From contig JAMOBJ010000011.1 of the NCBI GenBank assembly GCA_039908095.1, positions 1 through 64,000 of the forward strand: 64,000 nt of DNA, written 5' to 3'. Shown in pieces: positions 29,762-38,937 of the stretch (positions are counted from its first letter, which is position 1; every line of letters begins with the position of its first letter). The position numbers and the translations under genes were made by a program. Under the pieces are notes generated by a model, which saw only the letters and a list, made by a program, of their open reading frames with translations, was not told where the DNA came from and did not search any database. This DNA comes from Nitrospirae bacterium YQR-1. Its GTDB lineage: Bacteria; Nitrospirota; Thermodesulfovibrionia; Thermodesulfovibrionales; Magnetobacteriaceae.

Positions 29762-30537
29762 TGCCTGTTACGATGGTGCCGGAAGTTTTAAGAGGAACGC
29801 TTGGAGATGAAGCAAGCAAAGCTCTGGCTGAATTAATCAATGAAGTAAATATAGAAGCGCGTAAAGATGCACTGGCCTTAGCGGAAGAGCGCCTTGAACG
29901 AAGACTTACCATAGAGATAGGGAAAGTCAGAGAGGATATGGCGCGTTTTGAGGGCAGGCAGAATGAAGCTTTGTTAAAATTGGAGGGCAGGCAAACTGAG
30001 GCTTTATTAAAATTAGAGGGCAGGCAGAATGAAGCTTTGTTAAAATTGGAGGGCAGGCAAACTGAGGCTATAAGTAAAGTCAGAGAAGACATGGCAAAGT
30101 TTGAAGGCAAGCAAACTGAAGCTATGGCAAAGTTGAGAGAGGACATGGCACTGTTTGAAGGCAAGCAAACTGAAGCTATGGCAAAGTTGAGAGAGGACAT
30201 GGCACTGTTTGAAGGCAAGCAAACTGAAGCTATATTAAAATTAGAGGTTAGGCAAAACGAGGCTATAAGTAAAGTCAGAGAGGATATGGCACAGTTGGAA
30301 GGCAGACTTCTTGCGGCTATAACAAAGTCAGAGGGCAGGCAAACTGAGGCTATAAGTAAAGTCAGAGAAGACATGGCACAGTTAGAGGGCAGGCAAAGCG
30401 AGGCTATAGCAAAGTTAGAGGGAAATCTGCGTATAGACATTGAAAAATCCGGCAGGGAAAACATAAAATGGATGTTTTTATTCTGGATCGGCCAGCTTGC
30501 AGCAATGGCTGCTATTTTCAAATTCCTGATTAAGTAA
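29761..30537 (+). CDS. Coiled-coil protein with C-terminal membrane anchor, repeat-expanded
   Basis: 258 residues. An N-terminal region (VPEVLRGTLGDEASKALAEL) precedes a long coiled coil built of near-identical units: 11-residue EGRQNEALLKL-type and 18-residue EGKQTEAMAKLREDMALF-type. The last 25 residues contain one membrane segment (MFLFWIGQLAAMAAIFKFLI). The layout resembles DUF1640/CCDC90-like tail-anchored coiled-coil proteins; function unknown. Length probably varies between strains because the repeats are conserved at DNA level. Stand-alone gene, apparently leaderless. Confidence 0.8.
   Translation: MPVTMVPEVLRGTLGDEASKALAELINEVNIEARKDALALAEERLERRLTIEIGKVREDMARFEGRQNEALLKLEGRQTEALLKLEGRQNEALLKLEGRQTEAISKVREDMAKFEGKQTEAMAKLREDMALFEGKQTEAMAKLREDMALFEGKQTEAILKLEVRQNEAISKVREDMAQLEGRLLAAITKSEGRQTEAISKVREDMAQLEGRQSEAIAKLEGNLRIDIEKSGRENIKWMFLFWIGQLAAMAAIFKFLIK
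29948..30420 (+). repeat. Tandem repeats of 33 and 54 bp inside the coiled-coil gene
   Basis: Near-identical 33-bp units (starting GAGGGCAGGCAGAATGAAGC) occur about four times in a row, followed by 54-bp units (GAAGGCAAGCAAACTGAAGC...) repeated at least twice almost without change, then more diverged copies. Units are multiples of three, so the frame is kept. Unit lengths of 11 and 18 codons fit hendecad and hendecad-plus-heptad coiled-coil periods. Confidence 0.85.
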
Positions 30538-30602
30538 ACCTACACATAATTATAAAGTACTTTAAAATCTTCTAACGGTGCCTTTGCGATATTGTTTGCC
30601 GT

Positions 30603-31841
30603 TTAATCTCCGGCTTTTTTCTTAACGATAACATACATTATCCCGTGGTCTTTCATAACACCGGCTTGTGCCTCGGCTTCTTTGCCCCCACCCCAGAAAA
30701 AGTCAGCCCTGCCCGGGCCTTTGATTGCCCCGCCTGTGTCCATACAAAGGGCAAACCGCATAAGCGGGACTGCGGTAGCTGTTTTACCGTCTGAGCTGAA
30801 TTGTGCCTTATAAGATGATACAAAGACAAGAGAGCCAAGAGGAAAGACCGACTTATCAACTGCTATGTTTCTGCCTGCAACAAGGGGCATTGCGGCAGCC
30901 CCAACAGCAGGCTCTTTTGATTCCTTAAAAAACACATAGCTGGGATTATAGGAAATCACGCGGTCTGTCTCTTCTGGATGTTCCCTCAGATACTTCTTGA
31001 TGGCTTGAGCGGTCACCTCACTTAAAGGAATCTTACCCTCATCGGCAAGAAGTTTTCCAATGCTTTTGTATGCGTGGCCGTTTCCTCCGCTGTAACCAAC
31101 GTTTACACTTTTGCCGTCTTCAAACTCTATTATTCCTGAACCCTGAACCTGTAAAAAGAACAAATCCACCTTGTCATCCACCCAAAACAGCTCTAACCCT
31201 CTGCCCTCAAGTGCGCCTTTCATTATTTCACCGTTTGTATAGTAGGGCAGCATTTTGGTGCCGATAACACGTCCGACAATGGTCTCTCCTTTGAAGTGTT
31301 CTTTAAAAGAACTAAGCTCTGCTGTTATACGGTCAGGCGGGGTGGCATAGAGAGGGTATCGGTAGCGGGCGGTTTTTACCTTGCTGCCTTTTAATGCCGG
31401 CAAGTAGTATCCGGTAAAAAAAATACTACCTCCGGCGTCTGACCCTGTGGCTGCATAGACGGCGAAGTGCTCCTTTATACGCCGGTTTAGAAGATTAAAA
31501 TCACCTTCCGTCTCATTTATCAAAGTAAGAAAATACGACAGGGATTCTTTTAATTCCCTGATTGTATAGACATCCCTTGCATACCTGACCGTGTCGTTTT
31601 CATTTAGCTTGCTCAGGTACTTGATGGAGCGGGTTATGGCTTCTTTCAGGGACTGCATGGAGTAGTCATCGGAAAAGCCCGGAAAACGCTCCGGTCCCAG
31701 ACGCATCAACGCATCCCCCTCCACAGGGAATTGAGGAGGCCCCTCATAAGGGGGTCTCATAGTAACCACACAACCAAACAACGCTGTTAAAAAAAGACAA
31801 CTTAAAATAACCGGTTTATATTTAAACTTGAGTAGTTTCAT
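30603..31841 (-). CDS. mltA: Membrane-bound lytic murein transglycosylase A (MltA), lipoprotein
   Basis: 412 residues from the ATG at 31841. That start has GGAGGG eight bases upstream; the ATG at 31856 overlaps this Shine-Dalgarno and is unlikely. The signal peptide ends in a lipobox LFGC, so it is an outer-membrane lipoprotein. The MltA domain (FFTGYYLPAL, RYPLYATPPD, VQGSGIIEF, VGYSGGNGHAYKSIGKLL, SYNPSYVFF) is followed by the 3D domain with DTGGAIKGPGRADFFWG. It cuts peptidoglycan to 1,6-anhydro-MurNAc products, which the divergent murQ-anmK genes recycle. Confidence 0.94.
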   Translation of the reverse strand: MKLLKFKYKPVILSCLFLTALFGCVVTMRPPYEGPPQFPVEGDALMRLGPERFPGFSDDYSMQSLKEAITRSIKYLSKLNENDTVRYARDVYTIRELKESLSYFLTLINETEGDFNLLNRRIKEHFAVYAATGSDAGGSIFFTGYYLPALKGSKVKTARYRYPLYATPPDRITAELSSFKEHFKGETIVGRVIGTKMLPYYTNGEIMKGALEGRGLELFWVDDKVDLFFLQVQGSGIIEFEDGKSVNVGYSGGNGHAYKSIGKLLADEGKIPLSEVTAQAIKKYLREHPEETDRVISYNPSYVFFKESKEPAVGAAAMPLVAGRNIAVDKSVFPLGSLVFVSSYKAQFSSDGKTATAVPLMRFALCMDTGGAIKGPGRADFFWGGGKEAEAQAGVMKDHGIMYVIVKKKAGD

Positions 31842-31970
31842 AAAGGTACCCTCCATACTATTTTTCTACTTGCATATATTATAAACTAAGCTAACTGATT
31901 GAATAAAGAAGTAAGTGATGTGTACGAAAAAATCGTACGGTTGTGAATGAGAGCACCAAACTGTAAAAAA

Positions 31971-31986
31971 TGTTAGAATATTGCTG
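31971..31986 (+). promoter_or_regulatory. Extended -10 directly before murQ
   Basis: TGT-TAGAAT (TAGAAT at 31974-31979) has the extended -10 form and ends six bases before the GTG start at 31986, so the transcript may begin at the start codon. No good -35 is visible. Confidence 0.4.
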
Positions 31987-32852
31987 TGATTACGGAAAGT
32001 TTACATCAAAAGTGCAAAGGGCTTGACTGTCAGCCGGTTGCAGGCATTTTTGATTTGATGAGTGCTGACAATGCAGCTGTGGTAAGGGCGGTAGAGGCGG
32101 CAAGGGAGCCAATTTGCAGAGCTATCGAGGATGCGTATAATACGATAAGGGCAGGAGGAACGCTGCTCTATGTCGGGGCAGGCACCAGCGGGCGGCTTGG
32201 TGTGCTGGATGCCTCCGAGATGTTTCCCACATTTAGCGCCCCACCCTCTATGATACAGGCTGTGATAGCCGGCGGTGCCGATGCTCTGACCATGCCCATT
32301 GAGGGAGCCGAGGACAGCGCAGAGGCCGGCACAGAGGCTGTTAAAATGATCACAGCAAATGATATGGTTTTGGGAATAACCGCCTCAGGCACTGCGCCGT
32401 ATGTCATTGCCGCCCTGAAAGAGGCAAAACACAGGGGCGCTAAAATATGGCTTCTGACCTGTAACGATTGCACCTGTGATTTTTGCCCCGATGTAATTAA
32501 TATTGTAACCGGCCCTGAGCTTATCGCAGGCTCAACCCGCCTTAAAGCAGGCACTGCCACTAAAATGGCACTCAATATGATTTCAACAATAACTATGATT
32601 AAGCTGGGAAGAGTGTATGACGGTTACATGGTTGATGTAATACCCTCCAACAAAAAGCTTAAAAAACGGGCTGCAAGAATAATCTCGGAGATTACGGGCT
32701 GCTCAAAAGAACGGGCTGCCGGGTTGATTTCAGAAAGTGGTGGAAACCCTAAGACCGCTGTTTTAATGGAACTCAGGAAGCTAAGCAAAGAAGAGGCCGC
32801 AATTGCCTTGCAAAACTCCGGCGGATCACTGAGAGCCGCACTGAAATGCTGA
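31986..32852 (+). CDS. murQ: N-acetylmuramic acid 6-phosphate etherase
   Basis: 288 residues, GTG start. SIS-domain signatures of the family are clear: YVGAGTSGRLGVLDASE, the FSAPPSMIQAVIAGG segment and AGSTRLKAGTATKMALN. It removes the lactyl ether from MurNAc-6-phosphate to give GlcNAc-6-phosphate in cell-wall recycling. The 3' end overlaps anmK by seven bases, and mltA lies divergently, so this is a compact peptidoglycan-recycling locus. Confidence 0.95.
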   Translation: MITESLHQKCKGLDCQPVAGIFDLMSADNAAVVRAVEAAREPICRAIEDAYNTIRAGGTLLYVGAGTSGRLGVLDASEMFPTFSAPPSMIQAVIAGGADALTMPIEGAEDSAEAGTEAVKMITANDMVLGITASGTAPYVIAALKEAKHRGAKIWLLTCNDCTCDFCPDVINIVTGPELIAGSTRLKAGTATKMALNMISTITMIKLGRVYDGYMVDVIPSNKKLKKRAARIISEITGCSKERAAGLISESGGNPKTAVLMELRKLSKEEAAIALQNSGGSLRAALKC

Positions 32853-33994
32853 ATATGGGCGGCTCAGGGAGCAAAAAAATCATCGGCCTAATGTCCGGCA
32901 CTTCCCATGACGGGGTGGACGCCGCTGTGGTTGAGATTACAGATACCGCCGGTGACAACGCACTCAAAACTGATTTGCTTTATCATATACATAAAAAGTA
33001 TCCTGAAAAATTGCGGATAAAAATACGTGCCGCCTTTAGCGGCAATACGGAAACCATATGCAGGCTTAACTTTGAGCTTGGTGAGTTCTTTGCGCTTTGT
33101 GTGAATCAGTTGATTGCCGGCTGTGGAATTAAAAAAGATGATATTGCCGTTGTTGCCTCACACGGGCAGACCATCTATCATATACCGCCCATTGGGGGAA
33201 AGGGCGGCAGCACTCTTCAAATCGGAGAGTCCTCAATAATCGCCGCACGCACGGGCTTAGCCGTCGTGTCCGATTTCCGGCCAAAGGACATGGCCTATGG
33301 GGGACAGGGCGCCCCGCTTGTGCCCATTGCTGACTATCTGCTCTTTAGTAAGCCGGGTGTTGTGAGGGCTGTGGTAAATATCGGCGGAATGGCAAATGCC
33401 ACAATCTTAAATGGGAATATCGAAAACACGGTAGCATTTGACACAGGGCCGGGTAATTCCCTGATTGATGAGATGATAGTGCTCAAAACCAACGGTAAGC
33501 TCAGCTTTGATAACGGCGGCGGCATTGCAAGAAATGGAACTCCGGATAAACGCCTTTTGAGTGAACTTTTGAGCCATCCGTATTTAAGAAAAAAGCCTCC
33601 GAAATCCACAGGCAGGGAAACTTTCGGCAGAGCACTTTCTGAGAATATTTGCAACCGCTACAGAGACCTGCGGTACGATGACCTCATCTCCACTCTTACC
33701 CATTTTACAGCTAAAACGATATTTAATTCCATCAAGCCCTACCGGCCCGTGGAGGTTATAGTGACAGGAGGGGGCGTTAGAAACGAGTTTCTGATGGAAC
33801 TAATAAGCAGTATGTTTTTGCCGGAGGGCGCGGATGTTAAAAACATATCTGAATACGGGATACCACCGGAGGCTAAAGAGGCGGTAAGTTTTGCAATTAT
33901 CGGCTACAGAACCCTCAAAGGTCTGCCGGGTAACGTACCGTCGGCAACGGGCGCTCTGAGTGGTACAATACTTGGTAAACTTACACTGCCGTAA
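32846..33994 (+). CDS. anmK: Anhydro-N-acetylmuramic acid kinase
   Basis: 382 residues. The N-terminal IIGLMSGTSHDGVDAAVVEI, SHGQTIYH, FRPKDMAYGGQGAPLVP and AFDTGPGNSLID motifs identify AnmK, which opens and phosphorylates 1,6-anhydroMurNAc to MurNAc-6-phosphate, the MurQ substrate. ATG at 32846 overlaps the end of murQ; a second ATG at 32855 is possible. The pair order substrate-consuming enzyme before kinase is reversed relative to the pathway but co-transcribed. Confidence 0.95.
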   Translation: MLNMGGSGSKKIIGLMSGTSHDGVDAAVVEITDTAGDNALKTDLLYHIHKKYPEKLRIKIRAAFSGNTETICRLNFELGEFFALCVNQLIAGCGIKKDDIAVVASHGQTIYHIPPIGGKGGSTLQIGESSIIAARTGLAVVSDFRPKDMAYGGQGAPLVPIADYLLFSKPGVVRAVVNIGGMANATILNGNIENTVAFDTGPGNSLIDEMIVLKTNGKLSFDNGGGIARNGTPDKRLLSELLSHPYLRKKPPKSTGRETFGRALSENICNRYRDLRYDDLISTLTHFTAKTIFNSIKPYRPVEVIVTGGGVRNEFLMELISSMFLPEGADVKNISEYGIPPEAKEAVSFAIIGYRTLKGLPGNVPSATGALSGTILGKLTLP

Positions 33995-34004
33995 GAAATA
34001 CTTG

Positions 34005-34106
34005 ATACCAAGTTGCATTCATTCGATTAACTTTGTTGGCTTTGCCGCAAGCTCCTTGACGTCTCCCCTAAAGCCAACGAAGTTAGATGATTGAATGCAG
34101 CTTAGC
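34005..34106. repeat. Full-length copy of a dispersed hairpin repeat (ATACCAAG family)
   Basis: Begins ATACCAAGTTGCATTCATTC ten bases after the anmK stop. The arms 34010-34043 and 34070-34103 (34 nt each, about six mismatches) are inverted copies around the 26-nt loop GCCGCAAGCTCC...; the whole would fold into a long hairpin. Partial copies lie at 45894, 49418, 56082 and 59797. It may double as a transcription end signal. Confidence 0.75.
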
Positions 34107-34202
34107 AAACAAAGATTATAGTGGATGAGACGGAACTTAAAAAAAGATTTATTTGTAAATAATTTAACGATATAAAGTATAGATTTATTTTTTTAATTTT
34201 TG

Positions 34203-34215
34203 TATAATAGCACGA
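34203..34215 (+). promoter_or_regulatory. -10 element immediately before the aminotransferase start codon
   Basis: TATAAT at 34203-34208 is followed by six bases and ATG at 34215. TAGATT at 34180-34185 lies 17 bp upstream, the same -35-like hexamer and T-rich spacer as at 29726-29754. Leaderless transcription is suggested. Confidence 0.5.
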
Positions 34216-35390
34216 TGTTTGAATTTAAAAGAATAAAACGGCTGCCACCGTATGTTTTTGCAATCGTAAATAACCTCAAATATGAAGCAAGACGGCGCGG
34301 AGAGGACATAATAGACCTCGGTATGGGCAACCCCGACTTGCCGACCCCTGACCACATTGTAAGCAAACTGCGGGAGTCATCCAAGAACCCTAAAAACCAC
34401 CGTTACTCGGCCTCACGCGGCATAACTCAACTCAGAATGGCTATTTGCGAGTGGTATGAAAGAAGATATAACGTTTATCTCGACCCTGATGTAAACACTG
34501 TTGTTACAATAGGCTCAAAAGAGGGCTTAAGCCATTTGGCTCTGGCTGTAATAGAGCCCGGGGATGTTGCTCTTACTCCCACACCGGCATATCCTATCCA
34601 TCCTTACGCTGTGATAATTGCCGGAGGGCAGGTTAGAAATATACCTATCGGCCCCGGAATCGATTTCTTTGAAGAGATGGAAAATGCCTACAGAAATTCG
34701 TGGCCCCGCCCTAAACTGCTTATTATTAATTTCCCGCATAATCCCACCACTGAGGTCGTGGATGGACTGGATTTCTTTGAAAAAGTCGTGGATTTTGCCA
34801 AAGAAAATAAACTGCTTGTGGTACACGATCTTGCATATGCCGACCTTGTGTTTGACGGGTATAAGGCTCCCAGCTTTTTACAGGTTAAGGGAGCACTTGA
34901 TGTCGGAGTTGAGTTTTTCTCTATGACAAAAAGTTACTCCATGGCCGGCTGGAGAATGGGTTTTTGCTCCGGCAACAAGGAAGTTGTGGGGGCACTTACT
35001 AAAATTAAAAGTTATCTCGATTACGGAACATTTCAGCCGATTCAGATAGCCTCCATTGTCGCCCTCAGAGGCAAACAGGACTGTGTTAATAAAATTGCGG
35101 AAACCTACGAAAAACGCAGAAACGTACTCATTGACGGCCTTAAACGTGCCGGCTGGGACATCCCCGCACCGAAGGCTACAATGTTTGTCTGGGCACAGAT
35201 ACCGGAAGAGTTCAGAAAACTTGGTTCCCTTGAATTTTCAAAACTGATAATGATGGAGGCTAAGGTGGCGGTGTCACCGGGAATTGGTTTTGGAGAGGGT
35301 GGGGACGATTACGTACGTTTTGCCCTTGTCGAAAATGAGCAGAGAATCAAGCAAGCCGTAAAGGGAATTAAAAAGTTTCTGTCAAAATGA
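34215..35390 (+). CDS. Class I/II aminotransferase (AlaC-like)
   Basis: 391 residues from ATG at 34215 (a TTG at 34200 lies inside the -10 region and is unlikely). PLP-fold type I signatures are present: [13 protein letters not shown], the cofactor loop [15 protein letters not shown], and the PLP lysine in [15 protein letters not shown]. Overall it most resembles the glutamate-pyruvate aminotransferase AlaC and related alanine/methionine aminotransferases; substrate is not certain. The stop overlaps the hom start by four bases, suggesting a role in aspartate-family amino acid metabolism. Confidence 0.88.
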   Translation: MFEFKRIKRLPPYVFAIVNNLKYEARRRGEDIIDLGMGNPDLPTPDHIVSKLRESSKNPKNHRYSASRGITQLRMAICEWYERRYNVYLDPDVNTVVTIGSKEGLSHLALAVIEPGDVALTPTPAYPIHPYAVIIAGGQVRNIPIGPGIDFFEEMENAYRNSWPRPKLLIINFPHNPTTEVVDGLDFFEKVVDFAKENKLLVVHDLAYADLVFDGYKAPSFLQVKGALDVGVEFFSMTKSYSMAGWRMGFCSGNKEVVGALTKIKSYLDYGTFQPIQIASIVALRGKQDCVNKIAETYEKRRNVLIDGLKRAGWDIPAPKATMFVWAQIPEEFRKLGSLEFSKLIMMEAKVAVSPGIGFGEGGDDYVRFALVENEQRIKQAVKGIKKFLSK

Positions 35391-36676
35391 TGACCCTCAA
35401 TGTCGGCATTATCGGGCTTGGTACAGTGGGAGGCGGCACTGCTAAAATTCTCCTCAACAATACTGCTTTAATACAAAGCCGCTTAGGTTTAAACATCCGC
35501 CTTAAGAAAATATCCGATCTGGATATCGAAAGAGACCGCGGATTTAGCATTCCCGAGGGCATACTGACCAAAGACGCCTACGAAATAATCAACGACCCCG
35601 AAATATCCGTTGTAGTGGAACTCATAGGCGGTATAAATCCCGCAAAAAAATTCATCATAGATGCGCTGAAAAATGGAAAGCACGTAGTTACAGCAAATAA
35701 AGCGCTTTTAGCGACCCATGGAACCGATATATTTGAAGCTGCTACTGAAAACAAACGCATTGTCGGATTTGAAGCCGCCGTAGCCGGAGGCATCCCCATT
35801 ATAAAGGTGATAAGGGAAGGGCTTGCCGCTAATAACATTCTATCCATATACGGCATAATAAACGGCACATCCAACTACATTTTAACAAAGATGACTAAAG
35901 AGGGTGCAGAGTTTGCCAAAACCCTTGCTGAGGCCCAACGCCTTGGGTATGCCGAGGCCGACCCCACTTTTGACATAGAGGGTATTGATACCGCCCATAA
36001 GCTGACACTTTTAGCATCGCTCTCATATGGTATCCCCCTTTCGTTTGACAGTATTTACAAAGAGGGTATTACCGCCATAACCCCCGAGGACATTCAATAT
36101 GCCGCCGAGCTCGGATATAAAATAAAACTGCTTGCCATAGCTAAAGTTGCCGGAGGTGAAATAGAACTCCGCGTGCATCCGACCATGATACCGGATAGTT
36201 TTATGATATCCAAGGTGGATGATGTTCTAAATGCCGTCTATGTAACCGGAGATGCTGTCGGTGAGACTATGTATTATGGGCGCGGCGCAGGTGATATGCC
36301 CACAGGAAGCGCCGTTGTAAGCGACATAATGGACATTGCCAAAAACCCAAATGCCCCGCTTACACAGGTTATAGGTTCGCAAAGAACGGAATTTAAAATA
36401 AAAGACATAAAAGACACCGAGACGATGTACTATTTTCGCTTTACCGCTCTTGACAAGCCCGGCGTACTCTCTAAAATATCCGGCACATTAGGGCAACACA
36501 ACATCAGCATTTCCGCCGTGATTCAAAAAGAACGTCGTGCAGGTGAGGCAGTCCCTCTTGTGGTTTTAACCCATAAGGCCATCGAGAGTAATGTTACAAA
36601 AGCGATAAGTGAAATAGACACTATGCCGATAGTCTGCGCTAAAACAAAATTTATACGGGTAGAGGGTAGAGAATAA
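35387..36676 (+). CDS. hom: Homoserine dehydrogenase with ACT domain
   Basis: 429 residues. The dinucleotide-binding [16 protein letters not shown], the catalytic-region [11 protein letters not shown], the [18 protein letters not shown] substrate motif and a C-terminal ACT domain ([20 protein letters not shown]) give the standard bacterial architecture. It reduces aspartate semialdehyde to homoserine for threonine and methionine. The ACT domain implies end-product feedback, usually by threonine. Translationally coupled to the aminotransferase gene. Confidence 0.96.
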   Translation: MMTLNVGIIGLGTVGGGTAKILLNNTALIQSRLGLNIRLKKISDLDIERDRGFSIPEGILTKDAYEIINDPEISVVVELIGGINPAKKFIIDALKNGKHVVTANKALLATHGTDIFEAATENKRIVGFEAAVAGGIPIIKVIREGLAANNILSIYGIINGTSNYILTKMTKEGAEFAKTLAEAQRLGYAEADPTFDIEGIDTAHKLTLLASLSYGIPLSFDSIYKEGITAITPEDIQYAAELGYKIKLLAIAKVAGGEIELRVHPTMIPDSFMISKVDDVLNAVYVTGDAVGETMYYGRGAGDMPTGSAVVSDIMDIAKNPNAPLTQVIGSQRTEFKIKDIKDTETMYYFRFTALDKPGVLSKISGTLGQHNISISAVIQKERRAGEAVPLVVLTHKAIESNVTKAISEIDTMPIVCAKTKFIRVEGRE

Positions 36677-36698
36677 TCCCCCCCGGGGAGGCATCAAA

Positions 36699-36944
36699 AT
36701 GGAAGAAATCCTTCCGGATAAGAAAATAGATATAAGAGGGCTTAAGTGCCCATATACTTTTGTCAGATCAAAACTCACCATAGAGGCAATGGAGTTGGGA
36801 CAGGTGCTGGAGATATTGCTTGATTATCAGGAGGCCTCAAACAGCATCCCCAAGTCTATGGAAGACCACGGCCATAAGGTTTTAAGAGTTGAAAAAATAA
36901 GCGACAAAGACTGGATAATTCTTATACGAAAAGAAAAAGAATAG
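36699..36944 (+). CDS. TusA-family sulfur-carrier protein
   Basis: 81 residues. The TusA fold signature DIRGLKCPYTFVRSKL contains the conserved CP dipeptide whose Cys carries a persulfide; the C-terminal strand WIILIRKEK fits. It lies between hom and the ThiF/MoeB-like gene with short gaps, so it may pass sulfur in amino acid, cofactor or tRNA thiolation; the specific pathway is not visible. A GGAGG is found 9 bases before its ATG. Confidence 0.88.
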   Translation: MEEILPDKKIDIRGLKCPYTFVRSKLTIEAMELGQVLEILLDYQEASNSIPKSMEDHGHKVLRVEKISDKDWIILIRKEKE

Positions 36945-36976
36945 TTTTTTATATACAGGTTATTTAAGGAGATGCA

Positions 36977-37783
36977 ATGGATTTTACAGAAGAGCAAATT
37001 CTTCGCTACAGCAGACACATAATCCTGCCTGAGATAGGTGGCAAAGGACAGGCAAAAATAGCTAAAGCAAAGGTCTTCATAATCGGAGCTGGCGGGTTAG
37101 GCTGTCCGGTCGGCTTTTTTTTAACTGCGGCAGGGGTTGGCACTATAGCAATGATTGATGACGACTACGTGGAGTTAAGTAACCTGCAAAGACAGATTGC
37201 CCACAGCACCCGCACCATCGGAATGCCTAAGGTGGACTCCGCAAGGGCTACCTTTGAGGCCCTCAACCCTGATATTGATTTCATTGCGCTTAAGCAGAGA
37301 ATTACCGCTGAAAATATAATGGAACTAATTGGAGACTATGACATCGTGGTGGATGGAAGTGACAACTTTCCTACCAGATACCTTATAAATGATGCTTGCG
37401 TGTTGATGGGAAAACCACTGGCAAGTGCTGCAATATTAAGATTTGAGGGGCAGGTGACAACGATAATTCCAGGAGAGGGACACTGCTACCGCTGCCTGTT
37501 TGAAGAGATGCCCCCGCCGGGCCTTGTGCCTTCATGTCAGGAGGCTGGGGTGCTGGGAGTGCTGCCCGGTATTATCGGCGGTCTTCAAGCTATGGAGGTT
37601 CTTAAGATAATACTTGGCAAGGGAGACGTGTTAAAGGAATCTCTACTTATTTTTGACGCTCTGAAGACTACTTTCAGGAAAGTAAAAGTACCCAGAAACC
37701 CGGACTGTGCGGTTTGTGGAAAAAATCCGACGATTACCTCTTTAGACGGGGCGGCCTATGGCGGGGATTATTGCCACATTTAG
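36977..37783 (+). CDS. ThiF/MoeB/HesA-family adenylyltransferase
   Basis: 268 residues. The nucleotide-binding FIIGAGGLGCPVGF, the Arg finger region SNLQRQIAHS and the substrate segment VVDGSDNFPTRYLIND are those of E1-like enzymes; CYRC and CAVC form the zinc site and SCQEAGVLGV carries the candidate catalytic Cys. These enzymes adenylate the C-terminal Gly-Gly of sulfur carriers (ThiS, MoaD, CysO/HcyS type). No carrier with a Gly-Gly end is seen beside it; the TusA-like gene 32 bp upstream may cooperate. Confidence 0.92.
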   Translation: MDFTEEQILRYSRHIILPEIGGKGQAKIAKAKVFIIGAGGLGCPVGFFLTAAGVGTIAMIDDDYVELSNLQRQIAHSTRTIGMPKVDSARATFEALNPDIDFIALKQRITAENIMELIGDYDIVVDGSDNFPTRYLINDACVLMGKPLASAAILRFEGQVTTIIPGEGHCYRCLFEEMPPPGLVPSCQEAGVLGVLPGIIGGLQAMEVLKIILGKGDVLKESLLIFDALKTTFRKVKVPRNPDCAVCGKNPTITSLDGAAYGGDYCHI

Positions 37784-38109
37784 ACGGGGCAAGACATAAT
37801 CTCCGCCTTAAAGTGTTGTATTACTACCCTGTTGGAGCAATCTGCAAGACTGCTTTGTACAGTTTTGGATATAGAAAATGCCCGGAATTATTCGATAACG
37901 CCAACCTAATGCACTCGCTCCACATGCCCATGAAATACATAGATTATCGTTATTACCAACTGTTGTGGAGCAATCTACAAGATTGCTCAAACGGAAGAGA
38001 TATTTAAAATGGGGAAAAAACTGGATTGTCGCTCAAAGGCTGCAATGACAGATAAAAAAAGCCCCCTTGTTGGAGCTTCAATTGAGAGAGGGGAAGACTG
38101 ACCACAGCA
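37784..38109. other. Intergenic region with repeated REP-like hairpins
   Basis: About 326 bp without a supported gene. It contains two copies of the element listed next. A 97-codon plus-strand frame (37714-38007) spans the repeats, runs out of frame from the end of the ThiF gene and is not considered real. The region leads into the polysaccharide cluster; no clear promoter was picked out. Confidence 0.5.
37831..37988. repeat. Pair of REP-like palindromes GAGCAATCT(G/A)CAAGA(C/T)TGCT
   Basis: Copy 2 at 37968-37988 has perfect 8-bp arms GAGCAATC/GATTGCTC around TACAA. Copy 1 at 37835-37854 is the same with one arm mismatch. Similarity extends ~15 bp upstream of both (TATTAC...). Such intergenic palindrome pairs are typical REP elements. 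Confidence 0.6.
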
Positions 38110-38937
38110 GTGGAAAAACCCGTTCAAATAATAATAGAGCCGGAAAAAGGAACGGCTAACTTCTTTCATGAACTCTATGAATACCGTGAGCTTTTGGTAT
38201 TTCTCTCTTTGAGGGATATCCTCGTACGCTACAAACAGACCGTCTTCGGTGTGGCATGGGCAGTGATGAGACCGGTTCTGACTATGGCGATTTTCACTTT
38301 TATATTCGGTAACCTGGCTCATATGCCCTCACACGGCATACCATACCCTGTACTGGTTTTTGCCGCCATGCTTCCGTGGCAGTTTTTCGCCAACACAGTG
38401 GCTGAAAGCAGTAACTCCCTTATCGCAAATGAAAACATGGTCTCAAAGGTCTATTTCCCAAAAATAATCATACCTACCTCCTCTATGATGGTTAGTTTGC
38501 TGGACTTTTTTATTTCTTTTGCAATCTTAATCACTATGATGCTCTATTATAAAATGTGGTTTAATTCAAGGTTTCTCTTTTTTCCTCTTTATCTCTTGCT
38601 GTTAGTTTTTTTATCTCTGGGAATCGGTTACTGGATATCCGCCCTGAATGTGAAATACAGGGACTTTCGATATATAGTGCCATTTGCACTGCAGGTTGGC
38701 CTCTATGTTACCCCTGTGGGGTTTTCAAGTGCCGTTGTGCCGGATAAGTGGAAGTTTCTATACGCACTAAACCCAATGGTTGGCATTGTTGACGGTTTCA
38801 GGTGGGTGTTATTGGGCAATTCCATTGAACTATACACGGGGGGAATCTATCTGTCGGTTTCCTGCACTTTTTTGATATTGCTGACAGGCATTTGGTTTTT
38901 TAATAAAAATGAATCGTCCTTTGCAGATATAATCTGA
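38110..38937 (+). CDS. wzm: ABC-2 type polysaccharide export permease (Wzm-like)
   Basis: 275 residues, GTG start. About six membrane segments follow an N-terminal amphipathic stretch; LSLRDILVRYKQTVFGVAWAV and the PFALQVGLYVTPVGFS / LNPMVGIVDGFRW segments are characteristic of the O-antigen/teichoic-acid exporter family. It forms the channel with the ATPase encoded next, whose ATG overlaps this stop (TGATG). Together they export a finished polysaccharide from the cytoplasm. Confidence 0.92.
   Translation: MEKPVQIIIEPEKGTANFFHELYEYRELLVFLSLRDILVRYKQTVFGVAWAVMRPVLTMAIFTFIFGNLAHMPSHGIPYPVLVFAAMLPWQFFANTVAESSNSLIANENMVSKVYFPKIIIPTSSMMVSLLDFFISFAILITMMLYYKMWFNSRFLFFPLYLLLLVFLSLGIGYWISALNVKYRDFRYIVPFALQVGLYVTPVGFSSAVVPDKWKFLYALNPMVGIVDGFRWVLLGNSIELYTGGIYLSVSCTFLILLTGIWFFNKNESSFADII

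Noticed and set aside
29948..30420. Possible CRISPR array
   Set aside because: The repeats are contiguous, in frame and coding, with no unique spacers and no cas genes.
29754..30521. 255-codon minus-strand frame rich in Ser/Leu/Pro across the coiled-coil gene
   Set aside because: It is the mirror of the tandem repeats; the plus-strand frame has coiled-coil heptads, a membrane anchor and a promoter.
37714..38007. 97-codon plus-strand frame after the ThiF/MoeB-like gene
   Set aside because: Starts inside that gene in another frame and runs through the REP-like palindromes; no ribosome-binding site or domain.
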